A stretch of DNA of 64,000 nucleotides from assembly GCA_934636245.1 (NCBI GenBank), contig CAKUAI010000012.1:1-64000 (forward strand), read 5' to 3'. The notes under the pieces are model-generated. The model was not told the DNA's origin. It made no database searches and was given only the letters and a program-made list of their open reading frames with translations. The translations under genes and the position numbers were made by a program. This document shows, piece by piece, positions 7,340-15,637 of the stretch. Every line of letters begins with the position of its first letter. Positions within the stretch are counted from its first letter, which is position 1. Source of the DNA: an uncultured Coriobacteriales bacterium. GTDB lineage: Bacteria > Actinomycetota > Coriobacteriia > Coriobacteriales > UMGS124.

Positions 7340-10300
7340 CTACCCCTTCCGCTGGGCCTCCATGATCAGCATTTGCAACCTGTTCTCCACGTTGGCAAAG
7401 CTCGTGTCGGGGTCGTAGTCCAGGGCGAGGATGTTTGCCTGGGGGTACAGCTCCTTCAGGCGCTTCACGATGCCGCGGCCCACCACGTGGTTGGGCAGGC
7501 ACCCGAAGGGCTGCAGGATGATGAAGTTGTTCACGCCGTGCGCCGCGTGGTGCATGATCTCGGCGGGGATGAGCACGCCCTCGCCGGCGTCGAAGGTGTG
7601 GTGGATCACCTGGTCACTGGCGCGCGTCACGTCGCGCAGGCGCGGCGGGCACTCGTAGAGGGGGTGCGCGCTGGCGATGCGGTCACAGGCGTCGTGCGCC
7701 AGGTCGAAGATCTTGTTTGCCACGCGCCACCAGGCCTTTTGCAGCACGGGCTCGTCAAGCTTGTACTCGCGCACCTGGGCGTCCATGTAGAAGTAGGTCT
7801 TCTGGATGACGTCGCTCATCTTGGCCTCGACGATCTCCATGCCGTTGCGCTCCAGGTAGAGCTCGATGTCGCGGTTGGCGCCGGGGTGGAAGTTGAGCAG
7901 GTACTCGCCCACGATGAGCACGCGCGGGCGGGGGTGCGAGCGGTCGTAGGGCACCTTGTTCATCTCGGCGATTGCGCGCTTGAAGCCTCGCTCGCAGCCC
8001 GGCACGCCGCCTGAGCGCATGCCGTCGATGATGTAGTCCATGCCGCGCTCGAACGCCGCGTCGGCGGTGCCTGCCGCCAGCTCATAGGGGCGAATCTTGC
8101 GTAGCAGCTCCTCGAGGGCGTCGATCATGGGGAGCATGGTCACGATGCGCACCGAGCCGCCCAGGCCGAAGGTGTAGCCGGGCTGGATGTTGTGCGAGTC
8201 CTCGTCGTCGTTGCTCACGATGGGGATGTAGTCGTAGCCTGCGTCGTCAAGCGCACGGCGAAGGAGCGCCACGTAGTGCGTGAGGCGGCAGTCGCCCACG
8301 TACTTGGCCATGGCGATGGCTATCTTGTGCGTGTCGTACTTGCCCGACTCCACTGCCGCCAGCGCCTCGCCGATCACGATTTGCGCCGGGAAGCAGATGT
8401 CGTTGTGCACGTACTTCTTGCCCAGACGGATGGCCTCCTCGCGGCCCACCTCCAGGGGCGCCGCCTTGAACTTGGTGCCCGCCATGGCGGCAGCCATGAT
8501 GCGCGAGAACGCGTGCGAGGTGTTGGGCACGAGGATGGTCTTGTCGGAGTCTTCGCGCGTGAACTTGCGCGGGTAGGGATCGCCCAGCTCATGCACCTCA
8601 AGCGGGATGCCTGCGGCGCGGCGCATGGCCGTGGTTTGGATGAACGACTGCACGCGGATGCGCAGGGGCCCCGACACGTCGGACTCGTCGAGCTTCACCA
8701 CGAGCGGCACCTTGCCTGAAATCTCGTGCATGAGCCTGCAGATCTCGTCGGTGAGGTAGGCGTCGTGGCCGCAGCCGAAGCTCACGAGCTGCACGTACTC
8801 CAGGTTCTCGTCGCGCGCCGCGATTGTGGCGCAGGAGAGCATGCGGGCGTGGTAGTTGTTCACGATGTCGATGATGGAGTGCGACAGGTCCACCTCGTCC
8901 ACACCCGGCACCGCGTCGGCGCACACCACGGGGATTCCCTCGTGGCTGAAGAGCTCGGGCAGGCCATGGTGGACGAGCGGGTCGTTGTGATAGGGGCGCG
9001 CGGCGAGCACCACAGCGTAGGTGCCGGCCTTCTTTGCCTGTTCGATCACCACGGCGCCGCGTGCCTGCAGGGCTGCCGAGAAGCTCTTCTGTGCGGCGTC
9101 GCCCTGGGCCATGGCGGCCAGGCAGGCTGCCTCATCGATGCCCCAGGCCTGGGCCATGTACGCGCAGAGTTGGCGCCTGCGGTCGGCCTCGGTGTGCCAG
9201 TGGAACAGCGGGTTCTCGTAGCGCGTGCCGCGCTCCTGAGGGTTGTCGGAGTTGCGCACCACCATGGGGTAGCCCTTCACCACCGCGCACATGCTCTCGC
9301 TTGTGGCATGGGGGTTCTGGGGTTCGACCGTGGTGATCGTGGGCATGAAGATGAAATCGACGCCTGCGGCCTCGAGCTTGCGGATGTGGCCGTGCACGAG
9401 CTTGGCGGGGAAGCACACGGTGTCGGAGGTGACGGCGGGCAGGCCCTCCTCGTACATGCGGCGCGTGGAGGTGCCGCTCACGCGGACCTCAAATCCCAGC
9501 GCCCGCCAGAACGTCTTCCAGAAAGGCAGCGTGTCCCAGTAGCTGAGCACGAGCGGGATGCCCACGACCTTGCCTTGGGCTTCACGCAAAGGTTTGACCT
9601 CGTAGTCGCGGCAAAGAAGCTTCAGGCGCTCGTCGAAGAGGTTGGGAGCGTCCTTGCGCTTGGCGCTGGCCGCCGTGCCGTCGAGGTCGGCGCCGCGCGA
9701 GCAGCGGTTGCCGGTGACCCAGGAGGTGCCGTTGGAGAACTCCACGACCGTGCGCGCACAGTGGTTGGCGCAGTGGGGGCACACGTTGTTCGCCGTGCGG
9801 GTGTACCAGGGCGAAGTTGCGCGCGGCGCGGCGCCCGTCGGTATCGTGCCGTCGTCGAGGGCGTCGATGCCGATGAAACCGGTCTTCCATTCGCCGCTGA
9901 TGGCGCCGTCGTGGCCCACCTGGCGCTCCACATGGTCGCGCGTGAGCAGGGCGGCGCCGAGCGCGCCCATGAGCTCGGGATAGGGGGCGCGGGTGACCTC
10001 GCGGCCCACGTACTTCTCAAAGCTGCGCAGCACGGCGTCGTTGCGGAACGTGCCGCCCTGCACCACGATGTGCTCGCCGAGCTTGTCCATGTTGGACATG
10101 CGGATGACCTTGGTGAAGACGTTCTCCACGATGGAGCGGCACAGGCCTGCCATGATGTCGTCGGCGGTCTTGCCCGCCTGTTGCTCGCTGACGATTGAGC
10201 TGTTCATGAAGACAGTGCAGCGCGAGCCCAGGTTGGCCGGGCTCTTGGAGGCGAAGGCATGGGCGGAGATCTGCTCCACGGGAATGTGCAGCGTGGCGCC

Positions 10301-11752
10301 GAAGCTTTCAAGGAAGCTGCCGCAGCCGCTTGAGCACGCCTCGTTCACGGTGATGTTCGTGACGATGCCGTGGTCGAGCCAGATGGCCTTCATGTCTTGC
10401 CCGCCGATGTCGAGGATGAACGACACCTCGGGGGAGTAGAGCTTGGCCGCCTGCGCATGGGCCACGGTCTCGACCACGTGGCAGTCGGCGCCCAGGGCGC
10501 GGGCGCACAGCTGCTCGCCGTAGCCGGTTGTGCCCACGGCGCGGATGACGAGCTTGGCGTCGGCCTTCTCAAAGATCTCGCGCGTCTCAAGCAGGGCGCG
10601 GCGCACGACCTCGAGCGGTTCGCCCTCGTTCGAGGCGTAGAAGGAGTGGATGAGGTGGGCATCGTCGTCCATCAAGACGAGCTTGGTGGTGGTGGAGCCG
10701 CAGTCGATGCCCAGGTAGACATAGGTGGTAGATCCCGGCACGGGATCGGCATGGGGGCGCTGCGCCAGGCGGTGGCGGGCCCGGAAGCGCTGCAGCTGCG
10801 TCTCGTCGGCGAAGAGGGGTTCCAGCTCGGCGAGGGAGTCGGTGCGACGACCCTTGAAGGTGGCGAGCGTCTCAATGCACGAGGCGGCGTCGAAGGTGCG
10901 GGCGTCGTCGGCAAAGAGCGTGGTCAGCGACAGCGCTGCGCCGAATGCGACGATCGTCTCGGGGTGCTCGGGCACGACGGTCTGCTCGTCGGTGAGGCCC
11001 AGGCGCTCCTGGAAAACGCGCACGAGCACGGGGTTGAACGTGCACGGGCCGCCCTCGAAGATGACTGGCGGCTCGAGCTCACGGCCCTGTGCCAGGCCGC
11101 CGATGGTCTGCTTGGCGATGGCATGGAAGCACGAAAGTGCCAGGTCTTCCTTGGGCACGCCGCGATTGAGCAGGGGCTGGATGTCGGTCTTGGCGTACAC
11201 GCCGCAGCGGCCCGAGATGTCGTGGACGCAGGTGCCGCGCTCGGCGAGCGCGTTGAAGTCGCAGGACTGCGTGTCGAGAAGCGAGGCGATCTCGTCGATG
11301 AAAGCGCCTGTGCCGCCTGCGCACGTGCCGTTCATGCGCATGTCCGAGACGCTAGTCTCGCCCGTCTTGGGGTCCTCCTGGAAGAAGACAACCTTGGCGT
11401 CCTGACCGCCCAGCTCGATGGCACAGCGTACCTGCGGGTAGAGTTTGCGGATGGCGACGGAGTTGGCCACGACCTCCTGCACGAAGGGCAGGTCGAGCTC
11501 CTCGGCAAGCACCTTTCCGCCTGAGCCGCAGATGGCGGCGCGAGCGGGCATCTCGGGTAGGCTCTGGGCGAGGGCGCTCAAGACCTCCTTGAGGCATGCG
11601 GCCTGGTTGGCGCCGTGGCGGCGGTAGTCGGTGTACACCACCTTGTCGCTGTGTGAATCCCACACGGCCGCCTTGACCGTGGTCGATCCCACATCGAGGC
11701 CGAGGAACAACCCGTTATCCTGATTGACCTGCATGTTCTCTATCTGTTCCAT
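7340..11752 (-). CDS. Acyl-CoA dehydratase activase fused to dehydratase-like domains (BadF/HgdC family)
   Basis: About 1470 residues. Two ASKHA-fold ATPase modules come first: LFLGLDVGSTTVKAAVW with GGQDAKVVFF and CAGGTGAFIDE, then VYLGIDCGSTTTKLVLMDD with DIGGQDMKAIW and CSSGCGSFLESF. CPHCANHCARTV with NRCSRG follows, then a DUF2229-like region (SDTVCFPAKLVHGHI) and a region like the 2-hydroxyglutaryl-CoA dehydratase D component (KYVHNDICFPAQIVIGE, QPFGCLPNHVVGRG). HgdC-type activases hydrolyse ATP to inject a low-potential electron through a [4Fe-4S] cluster; conserved Cys suggest the same here. Such fusions are widespread in anaerobes with no assigned substrate. ATG 11752 follows GGGAGAGG; a TTG at 11794 has no ribosome site. 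No other dehydratase subunit is nearby. Confidence 0.85.
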   Translation of the reverse strand: MEQIENMQVNQDNGLFLGLDVGSTTVKAAVWDSHSDKVVYTDYRRHGANQAACLKEVLSALAQSLPEMPARAAICGSGGKVLAEELDLPFVQEVVANSVAIRKLYPQVRCAIELGGQDAKVVFFQEDPKTGETSVSDMRMNGTCAGGTGAFIDEIASLLDTQSCDFNALAERGTCVHDISGRCGVYAKTDIQPLLNRGVPKEDLALSCFHAIAKQTIGGLAQGRELEPPVIFEGGPCTFNPVLVRVFQERLGLTDEQTVVPEHPETIVAFGAALSLTTLFADDARTFDAASCIETLATFKGRRTDSLAELEPLFADETQLQRFRARHRLAQRPHADPVPGSTTYVYLGIDCGSTTTKLVLMDDDAHLIHSFYASNEGEPLEVVRRALLETREIFEKADAKLVIRAVGTTGYGEQLCARALGADCHVVETVAHAQAAKLYSPEVSFILDIGGQDMKAIWLDHGIVTNITVNEACSSGCGSFLESFGATLHIPVEQISAHAFASKSPANLGSRCTVFMNSSIVSEQQAGKTADDIMAGLCRSIVENVFTKVIRMSNMDKLGEHIVVQGGTFRNDAVLRSFEKYVGREVTRAPYPELMGALGAALLTRDHVERQVGHDGAISGEWKTGFIGIDALDDGTIPTGAAPRATSPWYTRTANNVCPHCANHCARTVVEFSNGTSWVTGNRCSRGADLDGTAASAKRKDAPNLFDERLKLLCRDYEVKPLREAQGKVVGIPLVLSYWDTLPFWKTFWRALGFEVRVSGTSTRRMYEEGLPAVTSDTVCFPAKLVHGHIRKLEAAGVDFIFMPTITTVEPQNPHATSESMCAVVKGYPMVVRNSDNPQERGTRYENPLFHWHTEADRRRQLCAYMAQAWGIDEAACLAAMAQGDAAQKSFSAALQARGAVVIEQAKKAGTYAVVLAARPYHNDPLVHHGLPELFSHEGIPVVCADAVPGVDEVDLSHSIIDIVNNYHARMLSCATIAARDENLEYVQLVSFGCGHDAYLTDEICRLMHEISGKVPLVVKLDESDVSGPLRIRVQSFIQTTAMRRAAGIPLEVHELGDPYPRKFTREDSDKTILVPNTSHAFSRIMAAAMAGTKFKAAPLEVGREEAIRLGKKYVHNDICFPAQIVIGEALAAVESGKYDTHKIAIAMAKYVGDCRLTHYVALLRRALDDAGYDYIPIVSNDDEDSHNIQPGYTFGLGGSVRIVTMLPMIDALEELLRKIRPYELAAGTADAAFERGMDYIIDGMRSGGVPGCERGFKRAIAEMNKVPYDRSHPRPRVLIVGEYLLNFHPGANRDIELYLERNGMEIVEAKMSDVIQKTYFYMDAQVREYKLDEPVLQKAWWRVANKIFDLAHDACDRIASAHPLYECPPRLRDVTRASDQVIHHTFDAGEGVLIPAEIMHHAAHGVNNFIILQPFGCLPNHVVGRGIVKRLKELYPQANILALDYDPDTSFANVENRLQMLIMEAQRKG

Positions 11753-11955
11753 GCCTCTCCCACACTCCGCGCCCGTTTCTGGCTGAACACCCAATTATGC
11801 ACATTCAAGCAGGTATACCCCATGGAGCGACGATGGTTGCCACGCGTTGACCATCTTTGAGAAAGGCAGCATGGGAGCCCGGTGGGATTTCTGGACAGCG
11901 GCGGGCAAAGTGGGGTGCCTGAAAGGCGTGCGTGTTGCAAAAGGCAGCGATAAAC

Positions 11956-11988
11956 AAAAAAGGCTGGCTCCCGAAGGAACCAGCCCTT
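11956..11988 (-). terminator. Terminator of tRNA-Arg
   Basis: Read on the minus strand, GGCTGGTTCC and GGAGCCAGCC form a stem closed by a TTCG tetraloop, followed by six T. Confidence 0.85.
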
Positions 11989-11997
11989 AAATTCAAG

Positions 11998-12074
11998 TGG
12001 TGCGGCGTACAGGATTCGAACCTGTGACGTTCTGATTCGTAGTCAGACCCTCTATCCAGCTGAGGTAACGCCGC
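11998..12074 (-). tRNA. tRNA-Arg (ACG anticodon)
   Basis: 77 nt including an encoded CCA. Acceptor arms GCGGCGT / ACGCCGC pair fully. The anticodon arm TCTGA-CTACGAA-TCAGA gives anticodon ACG (read as ICG), and the T arm contains GGTTCGAATCC. Followed directly by a good terminator. Confidence 0.95.
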
Positions 12075-12086
12075 GCAAGTGCAGGG

Positions 12087-12119
12087 GATATATTGCCTCA
12101 GTCACATGGTGTAGGTCAA
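12087..12119 (-). promoter_or_regulatory. Candidate promoter of tRNA-Arg
   Basis: On the minus strand, TTGACC (12119-12114) precedes TATATC (12092-12087). The gap is 21 bp with that -10, or 18 bp if CAATAT is used. The -10 lies 12 bases from the tRNA 5' end. Confidence 0.4.
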
Positions 12120-12247
12120 GGATAAACTTTTGACATGGGTGAAGCTCACATTTCTGCCACATACAGTGTGCGGACTGTGATGGATTGTGGCCCCGCAATG
12201 CATTCAGTGCATGGTGGACTTTTACAGATTTGCCGAAGAGGGAATTT

Positions 12248-12280
12248 TTGACAGGTGCCGGATGCGTCTTGCCCTATACT
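12248..12280 (+). promoter_or_regulatory. Candidate promoter of the SRP RNA gene
   Basis: TATACT (12275-12280) lies 12 bases before the RNA 5' end, a fitting -10. TTGACA (12248-12253) is upstream but 21 bp away, longer than the usual 16-18. The -10 is the better supported half. The rest of the 12075-12292 gap shows nothing else recognisable. Confidence 0.45.
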
Positions 12281-12292
12281 TACCCCTCACGA

Positions 12293-12403
12293 GCGATCTG
12301 CATGGGTTCGGGTGGCGTCACACCGCGAACCTGGTCAGGACCGGGAGGTAGCAGCCATAAGCGGCCTCTGGCGGGTACCCGGACCTATGCAGGTCGCTTT
12401 TTT
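12293..12403 (+). ncRNA. ffs: Signal recognition particle RNA, small bacterial (4.5S) type
   Basis: The core GGTCAGGACCGGGAGGTAGC followed by AGCCATAAGCGGCC contains the SRP RNA apical signature (GGTCAGGnCCGGnAGGnAGCAGCC) that binds Ffh. Outer arms GCGATCTGCAT (12293-12303) and ATGCAGGTCGC (12387-12397) pair across the molecule. Six T follow, so the closing helix also serves as terminator. Length about 105 nt fits the short form found in actinobacteria. Confidence 0.93.
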
Positions 12404-12483
12404 CGTTTGTGGTCTCACGAGGTGAGACGCTGGTATCAATTATACCGATAACCAAAGTCAAAATCTATGAATGACCCAAAGCC

Positions 12484-12512
12484 TTGAACAGGTGCAGTCG
12501 ACGTGGTTATAT
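12484..12512 (+). promoter_or_regulatory. Candidate promoter of the methionine-type transporter genes
   Basis: TTGAAC (12484-12489), 17 bp, TTATAT (12507-12512). Upstream, GTCTCAC-GAG-GTGAGAC (12412-12428) forms a short hairpin without a T run. No SAM-riboswitch core was recognised in the 200-base leader, so methionine control is not visible. Confidence 0.45.
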
Positions 12513-12606
12513 ACCGCGTCGCACACGCAAGCCGTGTTGAAATCAGTCGAACACGATGCGCCGACATCCCCCAATGACGCATTCATGATCTGAAAGGACC
12601 TGCACC

Positions 12607-13809
12607 ATGAACAAGCTCACCCGCCGCAACTTCATCACCTCCGCCGCTGCCCTGGCCGCCCTGGCCGCTGTGGGCGTCAACTTCGCCATCGCCGACGAGG
12701 AGAAGGCCGAGGACGCCTACAAGTTCGACAACGCCGACGAGGTCACGCTGGCCGACGACAAGAAGATCACCGTCGCCGCCTCCCCCACGCCCCACGCCGA
12801 GATTCTCAACGGCCCGGTCAAGGAGGTCCTCTCCGAGCAGGGCTATGAGCTCGTCGTCACCGAGTTCACCGATTACATCCTGCCCAACACCGCCACCGAG
12901 CAGGGCGAGGTCGACGCCAACTACTTCCAGCACGAGCCCTACCTCAAGAGCTTCAACGAGGAGAACGGCACCCACCTCGTGCCCGTGTGCGCCGTGCACT
13001 ACGAGCCCTTCGGCATCTACCCCGGCAACGTCGCCACGCTTGAGGAAGTTTCCGACGGTGCCAAGGTCGCTGTGCCCAACGACACCACCAACGAGGCTCG
13101 CGCCCTGCTTCTTCTCGAGCAGGAGGGCCTGCTGAAGCTCAAGGAAGGCGCCGGCGTCACCGCCACGACCAACGACATCGCCGAGAACCCCAAGAACCTG
13201 GAGTTCGTCGAGCTTGAGGCCGCCAACATCCCCAACGCCCTGCCCGATGTGGCCATCGCCTGCATCAACGGCAACTACGCCCTCGACGCCGGCTACACGG
13301 TGGAGGATGCCCTGGCTATCGAGGCCGCTGACGGCCTGGCCGCCAAGACCTACGCCAACGTCTTGGTTGTGCATGCCGGCAACGAGGAGGTCGCCAAGAT
13401 CCAGGCCCTGAAGGACGCCCTGCTTTCTGAGAAGACCTACAACTACATCCTCGACACCTTCAAGGGCGCCGTGCAGCCCGCCTTCACCCTCGAGGGCGAG
13501 GGTGAGGAGGCCGCGACTGCCGAGGGCGGCGAGGCCGGCTCCCTCAAGGACGGCGAGTACACGGCCGAGGGCAAGGGCATCGGCGGCAAGGTGCCTGTGA
13601 CCGTCAAGGTTGAGGGCGGCAAGGTCGCCGACGTCACCGTGGGCGACAACTCCGAGACCCAGGGCATCGGCACCAAGGCCATCGAGCAGCTGCCCGCCAA
13701 GATCGTCGAGGCCGGCGGCACCGAGGGCGTCGACGCCGTCTCCGGCGCCACCGTCACCTCCAAGGCCATCTTCACGGCCGTTGACGAGGCTCTTGAGCAG
13801 GCAAAGTAA
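12607..13809 (+). CDS. MetQ/NlpA-type substrate-binding protein fused to an FMN-bind domain
   Basis: 400 residues. A Tat-type signal (LTRRNFIT, R6-R7, followed by an Ala-rich helix and AIADEE) leads into an NlpA/MetQ lipoprotein-9 domain (residues about 50-290; ITVAASPTPHAEIL, ANYFQHEPYL, YPGNVATLEE, VAIACINGNYAL). After a Glu/Ala-Gly linker comes a C-terminal FMN-bind domain (about 310-400) ending D376-AV-SGAT-VTS. In this family the Thr of SGAT carries FMN attached by the flavin transferase ApbE. No lipobox Cys is present, unlike normal MetQ. ABC ATPase and permease genes follow, so the domain probably serves methionine-type uptake. The fusion is unusual. AAAGGA precedes the ATG. Confidence 0.9.
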   Translation: MNKLTRRNFITSAAALAALAAVGVNFAIADEEKAEDAYKFDNADEVTLADDKKITVAASPTPHAEILNGPVKEVLSEQGYELVVTEFTDYILPNTATEQGEVDANYFQHEPYLKSFNEENGTHLVPVCAVHYEPFGIYPGNVATLEEVSDGAKVAVPNDTTNEARALLLLEQEGLLKLKEGAGVTATTNDIAENPKNLEFVELEAANIPNALPDVAIACINGNYALDAGYTVEDALAIEAADGLAAKTYANVLVVHAGNEEVAKIQALKDALLSEKTYNYILDTFKGAVQPAFTLEGEGEEAATAEGGEAGSLKDGEYTAEGKGIGGKVPVTVKVEGGKVADVTVGDNSETQGIGTKAIEQLPAKIVEAGGTEGVDAVSGATVTSKAIFTAVDEALEQAK

Positions 13810-13883
13810 GAAAGAGGTTGACCTGCCGTCTTAGCGAGGTTCTTCGACTCGGCACCTTGCGTTGATGGTTCGTTTCAGCTCAT

Positions 13884-13914
13884 GGGGCGCGGCGTCTATC
13901 GCCGTGCCCCTTTT
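13884..13914 (+). terminator. Terminator between binding protein and ABC genes
   Basis: GGGGCGCGGCG pairs with CGCCGTGCCCC (one wobble) across TCTAT, then TTTT. It would reduce expression of the ABC subunits relative to the binding protein, a common arrangement. The 172-base gap holds no clear second promoter. Confidence 0.65.
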
Positions 13915-13982
13915 CGCGTATAGTTGCCCCGCTGCAGCTCGGGGCTTGTAAAGCGTTCGAGCACATAGGGGAAGAGAGAGCC

Positions 13983-14771
13983 ATGATTCAAATCGAACAC
14001 CTTAACAAGGTCTTTGGGGAGGGCACCGACAATCCTCACCACGTCTTGCATGACATAGACCTCACCATCAACGACGGCGATGTCTTCGGCATCATCGGTT
14101 CGTCGGGCGCGGGCAAGTCCACGCTTGTGCGCTGCCTCAACCTATTGGAGCGCCCCTCGTCGGGCCGCATCATCATCGACGGCCAGGACATCTCGGGCTA
14201 CTCCGGCAAGAAGCTGCTCGAGCTGCGTTCTTCCATCGGTATGATTTTCCAGAACTTCAGCCTGTTCCAGCAGCGTACGGTGCTGGCCAACGTCATGTTC
14301 CCCCTCGAGGTGCATGGCGGCATGCCCAAGGCCGATCGTGCCAAGCGCGCCCGCGAGCTTCTCGAGCTGGTGGGCCTGGCCGACAAAGAGGGCCACTATC
14401 CCAGCCAGCTCTCCGGCGGTCAGCAGCAGCGCGTCGCCATTGCCCGCGCGCTTGCCAACAACCCCAAGATCATGCTGTGCGACGAGGCGACGAGCGCCCT
14501 GGACACCCGCACCACGGTGGGCGTGCTCGAGCTGCTTGGCAACATCAACAAGGAACTCGGCGTCACGATGATCATGATCACCCACTCCCTCGCGGTGGCG
14601 CAGAAGGCCTGCAACCGCATCGCCGTCATCGACGACGGCCGCATCGTGGAGGAGGGCCCCACGCAGGAGGTCTTCCGCAACCCGCGCAGCAAGGTCACGA
14701 AGGCCCTGCTCGCCTACGACTCCATCGTGACCGGCGGCGACGTCGTGCTCGACGACGTGAAGGAGGCCTAA
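13983..14771 (+). CDS. metN: Methionine-type ABC transporter ATP-binding protein
   Basis: A 262-residue ABC ATPase powering the importer. Walker A GSSGAGKST, Q-loop FQNFSLF, signature LSGGQQQR, Walker B IMLCDEATSALD and switch His ITHS are all intact. The sequence up to the H-loop closely follows MetN. It stops about 80 residues short of usual MetN, so the C-terminal NIL (ACT-like) domain that binds methionine and shuts the pump is absent; trans-inhibition should not operate. The next gene starts four bases after the stop, with AGGAGG inside this gene's last codons. Confidence 0.88.
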   Translation: MIQIEHLNKVFGEGTDNPHHVLHDIDLTINDGDVFGIIGSSGAGKSTLVRCLNLLERPSSGRIIIDGQDISGYSGKKLLELRSSIGMIFQNFSLFQQRTVLANVMFPLEVHGGMPKADRAKRARELLELVGLADKEGHYPSQLSGGQQQRVAIARALANNPKIMLCDEATSALDTRTTVGVLELLGNINKELGVTMIMITHSLAVAQKACNRIAVIDDGRIVEEGPTQEVFRNPRSKVTKALLAYDSIVTGGDVVLDDVKEA

Positions 14772-14774
14772 GCC

Positions 14775-15464
14775 ATGGACGAGATCGTATCCGTTGTCCA
14801 GACCTTTATCGACACCTACGGCAACCTCATGGCCAAGGGCGTGTGCGACTCCATCGTGATGACGGGCGTCTCGGTGCTGCTCGCCTATCTCGTGGGCGTG
14901 CCGCTGGGCGTCATCCTCGTGATCACGGCCAAGAACGGCCTGCATCCCAAGCCTGTCCTCAACGCCGTGCTCGGCTGGATTGTGAACGTGCTGCGCTCCA
15001 TCCCCTTCATCATCTTGCTTGTGTGCATCATCCCGTTCACGCGCCTGGTCGCCGGCACCTCCCTGGGCGTTCCCGGCGCCATCGTGCCGCTTACGGTGTG
15101 CGCCATCCCGTTTGTTGCGCGCATGGTTGAGCAGAGCCTGGCCGACATTGACGGGGGCCTTGTGGAGGCCGGCCAGTCGTTTGGCGCCAATACCTGGCAG
15201 CTTGTGACGAAGGTGTACCTCAAGGAGAGCCTGCCGTCGCTTATCCGCGGCGCGGCAATCACCTTCATCACGCTCTTCGGCTATGCCGCCATGGCGGGCT
15301 GCGTGGGTGCCGGCGGTCTGGGCGACATCGCCATCCGCTATGGTTACCAGCGCTATAAGGTCGACGTCATGATCGTCTCCGTCGTGCTGTGCGTCATCCT
15401 CGTTCAGGTGATCCAGTCGGCTGGCGACATCATCGCCCGCAAGACGGACAAGCGTACGAGGTAG
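14775..15464 (+). CDS. metI: Methionine-type ABC transporter permease
   Basis: A 229-residue inner-membrane permease with five predicted helices and the MetI landmarks LGVILVITAKNGL, VNVLRSIPFIILLVCIIPF and the EAA coupling loop VEAGQSFGANTWQLVTKVYLKES. It pairs with the ATPase four bases upstream. Substrate is inferred from family and from the MetQ-like binding protein; D-methionine or another amino acid cannot be excluded. A good terminator follows. Confidence 0.9.
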   Translation: MDEIVSVVQTFIDTYGNLMAKGVCDSIVMTGVSVLLAYLVGVPLGVILVITAKNGLHPKPVLNAVLGWIVNVLRSIPFIILLVCIIPFTRLVAGTSLGVPGAIVPLTVCAIPFVARMVEQSLADIDGGLVEAGQSFGANTWQLVTKVYLKESLPSLIRGAAITFITLFGYAAMAGCVGAGGLGDIAIRYGYQRYKVDVMIVSVVLCVILVQVIQSAGDIIARKTDKRTR

Positions 15465-15486
15465 ACCTGCCTTCCATGGCTTCCAC

Positions 15487-15520
15487 GCCCCGTCGGCACC
15501 CGGTGTCGGCGGGGCTTTTT
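15487..15520 (+). terminator. Terminator of the methionine-type transporter operon
   Basis: GCCCCGTCGGCACC (15487-15500) pairs with GGTGTCGGCGGGGC (15502-15515) with wobbles, then TTTTT. Confidence 0.85.
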
Positions 15521-15637
15521 CATGCGTCGCAAGGGGAGCGACGGGGCCGCATACCACCTGTTCTCTACACTGTTTGAAGCCGAATGCCGTACACTGGTGG
15601 GCGCCAAGACCGCGCACCGCACGCCCAAGGAGCTCGC

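Noticed and set aside
12404..12606. SAM or methionine riboswitch before the MetQ-type gene
   Set aside because: Only a short hairpin and a promoter-like pair are visible; no SAM-binding core could be traced.
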